DNA of 64,000 bases from Chrysomallon squamiferum (taxonomy: Eukaryota; Mollusca; Gastropoda; Neomphalida; Peltospiridae). The notes beneath the pieces are model-generated. The model did not search any database. It had not been told where the DNA came from and saw only the letters and a list, made by a program, of their open reading frames with translations. Positions 12,571 to 49,300 of this stretch are shown one piece after another; the stretch's first letter is position 1; every line of letters begins with the position of its first letter. The translations under genes were made by a program, and so were the position numbers. The DNA is taken from contig CM022677.1 of NCBI GenBank assembly GCA_012295275.1, forward strand, positions 9,181,014 through 9,245,013, given 5' to 3'.

Positions 12571-14232
12571 GCATTTCATGTCTAGAGGTGTGACATTATA
12601 TATGTGACCATCATGTTGAATTAAGTCTTATGTCTCAGTGCCAAGTTTTTAACCTTTGAAACAAAAATATACAAAATTCTTATCTTGTTAAAATGGGTTT
12701 TTTATATAATAAAATAAAGATTCCTTGATCCAGAGATAAAACATATCAATGCTAAGGTGTGTTATAGAGTACCTTTGTGAACAAGGAAACGAGGAACTTT
12801 TCATTTATTTTATCATCTCTGCCTGATCTGTCTGGAACTAAACATGACACAGGGTGAACAGATAAACTGAGACTTAAGACTACTTATGATGTGATGGGTC
12901 ACAAATATGGCAGTATTGTTTTCTTATGCTGTAAATAAAATAAAATAAAATGTAAATAAATAAGAAAATTAAAAAACTTTAAAAAAAGAAAAAAGAACAT
13001 AAATATAAAAATTCAACAATAAGTAAAATAAAAATAATATGAAATGTAAATTAAATTGAATATAATAATAATATAGTAATAATAAAAAATATAAACAATA
13101 CTAAGATGTAAGTACAGCAAATATATTTAGACTTTTTTTATATCACCATTGATTTCTACTTTTAATTAAAAGTTTAAGAAATTCTCATATAATTATTATT
13201 TTAACTTGATTTTAAAAAATCACTTATTTTAATATAAAACATTAGTTGTTGGTCCTGTGTTGGAACGTCATTACCAAAGTTATCTCATTTAAGTAAACAT
13301 TAAAAAATATATTGATATTTTTGTTTATTCATTAATCATTAAACTCTTCTCTTCATTAAACTAGATTTCAAAAAGAATTTAGTTTAATTAAAAATGATTT
13401 TTTTGACATCAGTTTGGGTATTTAATTTAACTGGTTCGAGTACTACAAATATTAATTGTTAAAAAAACAGTTTGGATTTATTTTTATCATTTAAAAAATT
13501 GTCAGAAGGCAATAACCATTTAAATTAGTTTATTAAAAATATTGTTTGTCATCATTTAGCTATTATTTAGTTTAAAAATAAAAAAAATTAAATTTAGCTG
13601 TCTCACTGAAGACTGGGTATGAATAAGATGTTAAATGATTTAATTTATTTTGTTCTAAAAGTTAAAAGAACACCATCCCATTTATTTTTAAAAAAATGAC
13701 AATGAATCCCTCATTTTAAAAAAAGGCAAAAAAATTAATAAAAAATAAAATAATAATAATAATAATACAAAATAAATAATAACAACAAACAAAGAAAAGG
13801 AAAGATTTTACAAGAAAAATATCTCACTGGTCATTTCTGTACAGAATAAGAAATCTGTGTCATCCAGGTCAACACTTATCATTGTTTCATAAAAAATATA
13901 ATAAATTAAACTTTACAAGGTGCTGACTAAACAGTGGTCTCAATAGACAGTTCTGGTGTACTTAACAGGAAGAGATTAATTAAAGGTGACTGTAGAATTA
14001 ACAAACTGATTCCCTTGTTTTATAACTGTAAACCACAGCTTATCTGGTTTGAAGTAATATGATTATTATTGTTATTATTCAGAGATTTTTTTTGGGGGGG
14101 TGGTTACATATTAGAAAATGAAAGCAGTTCCATATTAACACAAAAACACACAAATATATTCACAAACAAATATATACATAAAAAAATAAAACACACACAC
14201 ACACACACACACACACATTCTAGTCATACATA

Positions 14233-14977
14233 CATTTTATTTTATAACATGCTTAATGTAATTTTTTTTCTGGTGTGCTAATAGAAATTTAGCCCTAGGT
14301 TCTGCATACATGAAAAACAACAATGCATAAATCAGTTTTAAATAACAACAACAAGAAAAAAAAAAATATATAAACCTTTAATAAACAACATTAATTGTGA
14401 TTAATAATATTTCTTTAATGCATAAACACACTGAAGAAATTTTTATAGGTGTGATTTAAAAAAAAAAAAAAAAATTATATATATATTTTTTCTTTATTTG
14501 CAGCTTTTATACATAATATTCATGTATATGTGTTTGTGGTTTGCGTGTGTGAGTGTGTGTGCATCTGTAGGTGAGTGTTGGATATATGTGTATATGTATT
14601 TATGGATGTCTGTGTATGTGTGTGTGTTTGTGTATATAATTATATATGAATATAAAACAAATATATATACAAATACATAATAATAATTTGATATGTAAAA
14701 TGAATCTAATATCATGGAGCTATATCAGTTTTTTCTTCTGATTTTTGCTGTGAGTGTAAGCATTAAAACAGTGTCTCCTAACTCCTATCTGACTTGACTT
14801 TTGTGTTTAACTTAAACTCTGTATTTTATTTTTAACACACACACCCACACGCACACGCACACACAACAGTGAGGTGCAAATAGACAAATTGCACAATAGA
14901 GCTGTTTTTCATGTATGCAGAACATAGGACTAAATTTCTATTAAAAAATTACATTAAGCAAGTTATAAAATACAATG
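14233..14977. repeat. Fold-back inverted repeat (possible transposon remnant)
   Basis: The arm at 14233-14321 is closely matched, reverse-complemented, by 14901-14977. Both contain AACATGCTTAATGTAATTTT-like sequence, AATAGAAATTTAG and TTCTGCATACATGAAAAAC. Arms are about 77-89 bp and separated by about 580 bp of AT/GT-rich DNA with no coding capacity. The structure fits a non-autonomous fold-back or MITE-like element. No clear target-site duplication was identified. Confidence 0.7.
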
Positions 14978-15989
14978 TGCAGCTGCAAATATATATATAT
15001 ATATATATAGATATATTCCAGCTGCATAGATAGATAGATAGGGATAGATAGACAGAGAGAGAAATAAGTATTTGTATGTGTGTGTTGTGTATGTATGGTT
15101 ATATTAATAGTATGGCAGTTATAGTGTTCTAGTTGTAGATACAGTAGTAGTAGTAGAAAATCATATTTTGACATCAAATGTAGAAATGATTAATAAAAGA
15201 ATGCAGACAGAATAGAAAAAGAAATCAACAACACAAATTAAAGTGAAAATATATTTATTTATAAAAATTAAAAAACAAAATGTTAAAGCTAGCTAAAATT
15301 GAATGTAAAATAAGTAAACAATATGTTAATGATTTATGTATATGTGTGAAAGATGTTAAAATATTTATATAATAATAATAATATTAATAATAATAATAAT
15401 AATAATATTAATAATAATTGTCATAATAATCATAGTAATGAAATAATAATTATAATCATCATATATCATCATCCTAATCAGCGTCATCTACATTATGATA
15501 CGCAGCTTTCATTGAATTATAATAATTTTGAAATTGATAGATACTTTTTATGGTTTTTGTATGACAGACAAGAAAAATAAATAACAAATTATATATATAT
15601 ATATATAAATAAAATGAACAGCAAACGTGTTTTAAGGCAGAAAAAAAAATGTGAAATAGACGAAACTTAATAAATATTAAATTTTGGAACACAGAATATT
15701 TTTTACAGAGAAACCCTACTGAAATGAACTAAATATAGGCCTTAATTTAACAGAATTTTATATATATTGCATATATACACACACACATACAGATATATAA
15801 AATAAAAAAAGAACAACTTTGTTCAGAATAACTAACTGACAAAATGAAAAGACTACAAGAATTTAACTTTGGCTAAAATTCAAAAGAATCTGAAGAATAC
15901 ATACTGTCTGAATTATTAATTAGGTTGGTTACCATAACTAGGACAATTTCCGATTACAAATAAAGCAAAAGTAGATTAATGGTTACTGC

Positions 15990-16026
<37 letters not shown>

Positions 16027-16244
16027 TCTGGATTAGTTTCTATTAATTGTTTGTCAATATCATCTGTTTGTAATTTAGAATTGGACATTTCTGAAGATAT
16101 TTCCAACATGAAGGTTGTTTGTCTAGATTCTTTTTTTTCTAAACATAAGTGAGAAAATTTCCAAGGTTAGTGACATTTTGTCTAGGTACTTGTTTCATAG
16201 GGAGAAGAGAGAGTTGAAGATATTTCAAGGTGAAGGTCGTGTGT

Positions 16245-27722
<11,478 letters not shown>

Positions 27723-27912
27723 GATTGTCTAATTTTCTGCTTCACAGATTAACTAAAAATAATAAATAAATAAATGAGTAAATATATAAATAAAATAAAA
27801 AAAATAATTAAATAAATAAATAAATAAGTAAGTAAACAAAAAATAATAATAAAGAAATAAACAAACAAAGAATCAAACACACAAACAAATGAATAAAAAA
27901 ATAATAAACAAA

Positions 27913-27946
<34 letters not shown>

Positions 27947-27969
27947 AGTAATAATAATAATATATTTTT

Positions 27970-28053
27970 TTTATCCCGTTTCTCACTGATTATGTTTTAA
28001 TTAATATTATAAAATGATAGACTACATTCTGTTAGTATAAATATTAGCATGTT

Positions 28054-28114
<61 letters not shown>

Positions 28115-28315
28115 AAATAAATACAATGCAGTTTTACTAAGTATAGTCGTTTTATATAACTTTTTAAAATCAGGATAGAAAGCTAGGGATACACAGACAG
28201 AAATAGAAAGGACGAGTGAGAACGAGACAGACAGTGAGACAGAGAGAGAGAAAGAAAAAGAAAGTTTTTAAATTTTCAACAGTAGTAAACAGAACAACAG
28301 ATTTGTCTGTGACTG
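27970..28315. repeat. Dispersed repeat with internal (GA)n, copy 1
   Basis: It begins TTATCCCGTTTCTCACT, has AATATTAGCATGTTTTT, a GA array (28056-28111), AAATAAATACAATGCA, AAAATCAGGATAGA, GAGAACGAG and ends AACAGAACAACAGATTTGTC. A second copy lies at 37728-38085 and a partial third at 38097-38215. Copies 1 and 2 both follow AAT-rich tracts. It is probably an unclassified transposable-element family. Confidence 0.8.
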
Positions 28316-28421
28316 CTAGAGAATTTCACGTGTTAAGAAAATTCATGCAGCCGTTGATCTTCTGAAGAGAAATGATTGACTGATGGTGAAGCCACTGAAT
28401 TTAGGGTCAAATCTGGTTACC

Positions 28422-28750
<329 letters not shown>

Positions 28751-28948
28751 ACAACTTAAGGAAGACATATATGAAAGTTGACTTAATAATACTTATTTAT
28801 TTAAAGTGCATTATTAGAAAAGTATTGTCCTATTACTTAAACTGCTAATCCCAACTCCTATCAGAGACAATGTTAAATTACGTAATTAAGCAAATATTAA
28901 AAAAATTCTTTGTTGCAATTGTAAATTTCAAACCAATGCAAAACTTAC

Positions 28949-28995
28949 CTGACTCGATGAACGCAAGGTGAGAAATGGTGCACTTATGAGCTGAA
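28949..28995 (-). other. Candidate 5' UTR exon A of the LolA-like gene
   Basis: On the minus strand, CGTTCATCGAGTCAG is followed by GTAAGTTTT, a strong donor. The upstream sequence is non-coding and the 5' edge is not defined; the end given is approximate. It would splice to the acceptor before 27752. It may be an alternative first exon to candidate B. Confidence 0.5.
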
Positions 28996-29045
28996 GTGAC
29001 TTAACAAAAAGAAAGAAAAAAAAAAGGAGTAAAAATGCAACTCAC

Positions 29046-29095
29046 CTGGCTTGGATGCAGTGAAGCGAATCAGGACAGAGAACTAAAAGATATTA
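29046..29095 (-). other. Candidate 5' UTR exon B of the LolA-like gene
   Basis: On the minus strand, TTCACTGCATCCAAGCCAG is followed by GTGAGTTGC, a good donor. The 5' edge is approximate. The E-box at 29159 lies about 65 bases further upstream. Confidence 0.5.
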
Positions 29096-29158
29096 CACAA
29101 GGGTCGTCTCGCTTCAGTAAACTCATGTGACTTGGTAAAAGGTTAAGTTCGTGTTTAT

Positions 29159-29168
29159 GTCACGTGAC
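29159..29168. promoter_or_regulatory. Perfect CLEAR-type E-box palindrome GTCACGTGAC
   Basis: The ten bases GTCACGTGAC match the consensus bound by TFEB/MITF-family factors at lysosomal-gene promoters (known in vertebrates, with related factors in invertebrates). It sits about 113 bases upstream of the donor of 5' UTR exon candidate B, where a proximal promoter would be. Its function here is inferred. Confidence 0.45.
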
Positions 29169-29193
29169 CTTTTAGTATTACTGCTAATAATAT

Positions 29194-29194
<1 letters not shown>

Positions 29195-29268
<74 letters not shown>
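29195..29268. repeat. (CT)n microsatellite followed by (GT)n
   Basis: Pure CT array directly upstream of the putative LolA-like promoter, passing into GT repeats to about 29285. Confidence 0.95.
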
Positions 29269-29284
<16 letters not shown>

Positions 29285-29401
29285 TATGTCCCAATGCTTT
29301 TCTGTTTGTAAGTCTGTCTGTTACGTCAACTATTCTGTGAACCGCACATAAAACTATTTCTTCTGTTAAAGAAAAGCATCATTATTTAAATATACTTAAC
29401 A

Positions 29402-29513
29402 ACATTTCTGTACCAAATAACGTTAAACTCAAAAATGTGTAAGATCAAATATATATAATCTATATATTTGATCTTATACATTTTTGAGTTAACGCTATTT
29501 GGTACAGAAATGT
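29402..29513. repeat. Near-perfect 112-bp palindrome (hairpin / MITE-like)
   Basis: ACATTTCTGTACCAAATAAC at the left edge is mirrored by its near-complement ending at 29513. Arms of about 54 bases pair with few mismatches around a centre at about 29458. The middle contains AGATCAAATATATA and its complement. There are no coding features. A short inverted-repeat element or a transcribed hairpin are both possible. Confidence 0.85.
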
Positions 29514-30396
29514 ACGAATATTTCTTTCTGTTTCTAGCTAATTTTGTGTATTTGCTCTTATCCATTCATTCAACCAAGCATCCATCCAGAACACAATTAC
29601 TGATGAAATGACATACTTTTGATCGAAACGACAATAATACAAAAGATGATTTGGCACTTTTAAGTTGTTGCTGACGACATTTTCTTTACTTAACAAAACA
29701 CAAATAACTGTTATTATTACTCACTCTTTTGACACTTCTGTGTTTTTAACCTTGTTTTTAACCTTGTTTTTAACCTGTGTTTACTCCAGATATATGATAC
29801 GTTTTACAAGTTTCTTCTTTCTGTATATATACAGAGACAGACTATATACACAGTATAAACAAACACACAGGCAGTAATCAATATATATATATATATATAT
29901 ACCATTTGTCATTTTCACACACCAACACAGTCTCACAAACACAGTCACATCCACACACATTTCGTTCAGTTATTATTATATTTTTTTTCAGTGTTTATTT
30001 GCTAGTTTAGAAATCATTTCATTTGTCTTTGTTTTATTTTGGATTTTAGAATAAAAACAATAACTTGTTAGCGCTATCCGACTCATTTGAAAAGCAAATG
30101 TAACTTTCACCAGCAAAAAACCAAGTGTTGTTACGACAATAACCAGTTATTTCCTGTTTAAGTATTTCTTTTAAATTATTTTTTAATGTCTTTCATTCAT
30201 TTCAAACAGTTTTTCATTCTTTCATACTTTGTTATTTTTGTTTTTATTTATTATTATTATTTTTTTTTATTATTACTTTTTTATTTAATTTATTTTATTA
30301 TTATTTTTTTTTAGTTAATTCTAACTAGGACAATACTGCGAAAATGTTTTCGTAACGTTAGAAACTTAACCTACACCAACTAAACTGATATCGTGA

Positions 30397-30712
30397 TGCT
30401 GTGACTCACCTATGACGTCACAATGAAATGTAATACTTGTTGTTAGTGGGACAAAAATTTTCCGTAACCTTGACTACTTTTAATAATAGTAAATCAGATA
30501 AATAAAAAAATAAATAAATAAATAAATAAAAAAATAAAAATAAAATTAAAATTAAAAAATAATAATAATAAATATAAAAATTAGCTCCGATAGCTCCAGA
30601 TTTTTTTTTTTTTTGCTAAATGTTTTTATTATTATTTTAAACAAAGAATACCTTATATGTACTCTTTGAAATGAAGCGTCACAGCTATAAAATAACATAA
30701 AATTGAATAAAG

Positions 30713-30744
<32 letters not shown>

Positions 30745-30747
30745 TAA

Positions 30748-30799
<52 letters not shown>

Positions 30800-31080
30800 T
30801 CATCATCATCATCATCATCACGACATCGACCACAATACCAGCAACTACAACAACAGTGGCAACCACAATAATGTATTATTATTGTATTACGTGTCTCTCT
30901 GTCTGTCTGTCTGTTATTATATGTTATTAGTAATAATATTAGTAAGCTAAACAGAGAATATAGCTGACGTGTCCAATTTTTTTTATCTTAGTGATGAATC
31001 AGCAAATCCTAGGTATAGTAACACCAGGTTAGAACAAAGGCGCTGAACACCCCCAAAAAAAAAAAAAAAAAAAAAAAAAA
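30397..31080. repeat. Duplicated block, copy A, ending in poly(A)
   Basis: It shares with copy B, in order: TATGACGTCACAATGAAATG with TAATACTTGTTGTTA, AATAGTAAATCAGA, TTTGAAATGAAG, an AAT array, ACATCATCA...CGACA, AACAACAGTGGCAACCACA, AATGTATTATTATTGTATT, GACGTGTCC and AACAAAGGCGCT, then a run of about 30 A. Divergence is substantial outside these anchors. Confidence 0.75.
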
Positions 31081-31100
31081 ACTTTTATTTATTCTTTTAC

Positions 31101-31853
31101 CGTGTCAGCCATATGACGTCACAATGAAATGTAATACTTGTTGTTACTAGGACAACATTTTTCCTTGACTTGACCTACATTTAAAAATAGTAAATCAGAA
31201 GAAATCGTGACTTAAACTAAAAATAGATTTATTTTCTTTGTTAAAAGTTTTGATTTTTATTTTAAGCAGAGAAATCTATGTGGCGTAGCATCGATGTTTG
31301 AAATGAAGTCACATTTATAAAATATAAAATAATTAAAAAATGTAAAATTATATATACATATGAAAGAAAAAAGTAAATAAAAATAAGTAAATAAGGAAGT
31401 AAATAAGTAAATAAATAAATAAATAAATGATAACTGAAAAAGTAAATACCTAATTAAATAACTAAATAAATAATGAATAAATAGTTAAATGAATGAATGA
31501 GTAAATAATAACAATAATAACAATAGCGATAAAATAATAATAATAATAATAATAATAACAACATCATCACGACACCGACTACGACGACCACCACCACCAA
31601 CTACTACAACAGCAATAGCAACCACAGTAATGTATTATTATTGTATTCTGTCTGTCTATGTATGTTGTTAATAAAAATAAAAAACTGAACAGGAGACTAT
31701 ATCTGACGTGCCCATTGTGTTATCTAGTGACGTGTCACCAGATCTTGTGTGTGATGTTACCAGATCTTGTGTGTGATGTTACCAGATCTTGTGTGTGATG
31801 TTACCAGATCTTGTGTGTGATGTTACCACATTTTAACAAAGGCGCTAAAAATG

Positions 31854-31934
<81 letters not shown>

Positions 31935-31940
31935 AAAATA
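31101..31940. repeat. Duplicated block, copy B, ending in poly(A)
   Basis: This is the counterpart of 30397-31080, with the same anchors in the same order. It ends at AACAAAGGCGCTAAAAATGA followed by an A run of about 75 bases. It contains an internal expansion of a 22-bp unit (31737-31824) not seen in copy A. Poly(A) at the same end of both copies suggests retroposition, or tandem duplication of one A-tailed element. Confidence 0.75.
31737..31824. repeat. 22-bp tandem repeat, four copies
   Basis: Units start at 31737, 31759, 31781 and 31803 with ACCAGATCTTGTGTGTGATG and are nearly identical, so the expansion is recent. Each carries a BglII-type AGATCT palindrome. Confidence 0.9.
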
Positions 31941-32890
31941 TTTCGTGTATTCTGTTACCAATCTCATATATTTCTTCAGTATTGTATTCTTACTGGGTAG
32001 CTTGTAAGATCAGTCCTTTTGAATGGCTTATTACGATAATTCTCGTTCCAACTAGTACTATGTAGTATGATTATGTGAATCGATGGGTTAAAATTTCCGA
32101 TTATGTGAAGGAGAATTTCTGAGATTTCTTTCTGTTAATGTACAAGAGAAAACACATCATCATCCATAATCTAGAAGGAAACAAATTTTACATGGGTAAA
32201 TGAAATATTTCCATCTTGCATTCCTTTTATTGTTATTGGTGTTATTATTATTGTTTTATCCATTCATTCATTCATTTATTAGTTTTTATTAGTTTTTATT
32301 TCCTTCATGAATCGTTCGTTCGTTCGTTCATTCGTTTTTCATTCAACCTTTCTTCGTTTATCATCATTAATTTCCTGAGTCGGGCAATCTTTCTTTCTTC
32401 TCTCAATCATTCATTCCTTCATTCTTTCATTTTTAATTCATTCCTTTGTCCATCCCTGATTCATTATTTCTTTTCCCATCGCTCAAACATCATTCGTTCA
32501 TTCTTTATTATTCATTCATCCATTTATTCTTTCATCATTCAGTCATTCATTTCTCCTTTTGCCATCCACCATTCTCTTATTATAAACAATACTGTACAGT
32601 TATGTATTGAAGGTAATTTGTTGTTTACTTAGGAAGAGAGGCAGTGGAGCGATGTATGTGTTCATTCAAAGACAGAACCGGAGTAAACTGTATTCAAAAT
32701 ATTTATCAAAACCACTAGGATGACACACAAGTGTATCTTCGATCTTATTCTGTGGATTTCGTGCTTTCTGGAATATTTCTTTATATTTTGTTTATTTCAG
32801 AACCAATGGGGAAAAAAAGCTTCAATTAGAAATAAGTAAACTCTTTTACATACAATCATAAACGTTGGTGTATACTGTCTGCATAGCTGA

Positions 32891-32893
<3 letters not shown>

Positions 32894-32984
<91 letters not shown>
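32894..32984. repeat. (CT)n microsatellite
   Basis: About 90 bases of CT in intergenic DNA. Overlapping Leu/Ser and Arg/Glu frames are artefacts. Confidence 0.95.
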
Positions 32985-32986
<2 letters not shown>

Positions 32987-33513
32987 CTCTCTCGTCCCTC
33001 TTCATTTTGTTTTTTTTATTCTTGTTGCGTTTCTCCAACGTTTTGTTCGTGTTTATTATTATTATTTTATGTTTATTTTTTTCGTCCGTGAATTATCAAA
33101 ATGTCAGGTTTTTGTTTTACGATACACACCCTGTTTTTTTCTTTATTCAATCAACTAATTAATTTTTTTCTTCATTATAATCTTCTTTCTTTTCTTCTCT
33201 CTTTTTCTGTTTATCTATTCGTATTATTTATTATTTTCCATTTATTGTAAGAACTTTGATGACATTAATTCAGTGTTGTTTGATTCTAATTATGGCTTTA
33301 TTTTTGATTAGTTTGTTACAAATTTGTTTTCGAACTTTCCTTCTTTTCATTTTCTCTATTATTATCATTTTTTTGTCAGTTGAAAGAATGTATCTTGCTA
33401 ATTAGTAAAAGACACACTTCAGTGCTAATGAATAAAATGAATAAGAAAGAAATCAGTGCAGCGGAAACAGACTGCACGCATGTCAATCCTAGAAACAGAC
33501 GATGTATGAAAGG

Positions 33514-33515
<2 letters not shown>

Positions 33516-33558
<43 letters not shown>

Positions 33559-33598
33559 AAGAAAAAGAGAAAAGTTATGAGTGAAGATATATCTGTAG

Positions 33599-33664
<66 letters not shown>

Positions 33665-33705
33665 AGATAGATGGATGGAGATATAGGATAGATAAGAGCA
33701 GGGAC

Positions 33706-33778
<73 letters not shown>
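33516..33778. repeat. Composite simple repeat: (A)n, (TA)n, (GA)n
   Basis: A poly-A run with G interruptions (about 33519-33565), a TA array (33600-33661) and a GA array (33710-33778) follow within 260 bases. GAT/AAT arrays follow to about 34030. Confidence 0.95.
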
Positions 33779-33781
<3 letters not shown>

Positions 33782-34375
33782 AGTGTGTGTGATAATAATA
33801 CTACTATTACTACTACTAATAATAGTAATAATGATAAATAGTAATAAGAATAACAGTAATAATAATAATATAAATAATAATATAAGTAATAAAAATAATG
33901 ATAATGTTGATGATAATGATGATAATAATAATAATAATAAGAAGAAGAAGAAGAGAAGAAAGAAGAAGTAGTAGTAGTAGTAGTAGTAATAATAATAATA
34001 ATAATAATAATAGTAATAATAGTTATAATAATAATAAATCTATAAATAAATAAATAATCATAATTAAAAAAAAATCCAGAAAAAAACAAAACAACAACAA
34101 AATAACAGCAACAAAAAAACAAAAACAAACAGATAACAACAAATAAAGAAACAAAAAATAAATAAATAAAACAACAAAAAGAAAATGTTTTTATAATTAA
34201 ATCTTTTATTCAACTTATCGCTTTACGAATGGAGAACATATCGGAACAACTACAGTTTCAGAGGGAAATACCTGTTGTGACGTCACAGAAATATTTCTAA
34301 ACAGTTTACTTTAGTGAAATCCTTTGCGTCATAGTCAAATGAATGTGATAACTAAGAAATAACTTTTTAAATAAG

Positions 34376-34433
<58 letters not shown>

Positions 34434-35238
34434 TACTACTAATAATAAAATAAACAATAAAAAAAATGATATAAAATTATAATGAGGGAGAGAAAAAAAA
34501 GAAACAAGGAATAAAAAAGATAACATGAAACTAAGAAATATAAACAAATAAAGAGAGAGATAAATAAATATATTAAAAAGAGGGAAATAAATAAGTAAAA
34601 AAAGTAAGTAATAAATAAATAAACAAATAAATAAATACATTTATTACTAAAGCTTCATGATGAAAGTTATTAATGAAACATTAACGTACATTTCTGCATG
34701 TGCACGTAAGTAATTTATAACTTACTGTAAGTGAAAACTGTTCTGTTGGGTTTTTCTTTATAAATTCCAAAATTTATTATTATTTTAGTTGGTGCTGCGT
34801 TGCCTTGTTTTCTTATTTTATTACTGCATTTATTAATCAGTTTACAATAGATTTTAATGAAATATAATAAATAAATAAATAAAATAAATAAATAAATAAA
34901 TAATTAATAAATATGAAAAAATGAAAAATAATTTAAATATATTACGTAATTTGTTAAAAACTTCATATTTTAATAGACTGAAATGTTAGCCCAAACTACA
35001 GCTAAAATGTCGGAAATATTGCGTCATTTTACATTTCATCACACCACAGATCTATAACAAACTAAAAGGTTTACAATAATTAATTAATTATAAGCGAGCA
35101 ATATTTTTCTTTAGATTTCTCATGCGATTTTAAAGTCATACTGAATCATCATCAAAGACAAAGAAACTATAAGGGTTAAATCTCCAGACTGAACTTCTGT
35201 TTGAACAGTGGGTCAATTTTTGCCAGTGTCTCGCTTGA

Positions 35239-35244
35239 TTTATT
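35239..35244 (-). terminator. Polyadenylation signal candidate for HDC
   Basis: AATAAA on the minus strand about 31 bases after the HDC stop codon at 35275. This spacing is short but plausible. Other AATAAA hexamers occur further downstream. Confidence 0.4.
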
Positions 35245-35274
35245 ATTTTGGTTTTCTCTTCACAATAATATGAG

Positions 35275-48847
<13,573 letters not shown>

Positions 48848-49020
48848 CTGAAACGAACAGATTGAAGAGAATGAGAAACAGAAATAAAAACACCGGGTTT
48901 TTTTGTAGTGTTTTGTCTCTCTTTTTATAAACTCAGATATCTAGGACTTGTAACTATGTAATATAAACAGATTTACATATATACACACACTCACACACAC
49001 ACACACACACTGAGAAATAG

Positions 49021-49300
<280 letters not shown>

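Larger units (their letters stand above)
8787..16244. other. AT-rich 3'-3' intergenic region, no gene seen
   Basis: This is the space between convergent genes: the RFX7-like stop at 8786 and the minus-strand stop at 16245. It consists of A/T runs, TTA/AAT arrays (about 9024-9170), poly-T (about 12528-12565), TA arrays (11836-11871, 12032-12046) and CA arrays (14190-14216). A loose array of AGTGATTT-containing units lies at about 11270-11470. Short frames here are all low-complexity and none has family resemblance or splice support. Part of it is probably 3' UTR of both genes. Confidence 0.7.
29100..35274. other. Intergenic region between LolA-like promoter and HDC 3' end
   Basis: Apart from the listed repeats, I see no gene. 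The region contains AAT, AAAT, ATTC and GA arrays. Low-complexity frames (for example around 32216-32632, a CATT/TTCATT-rich stretch) are not credible proteins. Copies of the CRE-like palindrome TGACGTCA occur within the duplicated block at 30413 and 31113. Confidence 0.6.

Noticed and set aside
32216-32632. 138-codon frame rich in Phe/Ser/His/Ile
   Set aside because: It comes from an imperfect CATT/TTCATT repeat stretch with no splice or family support.
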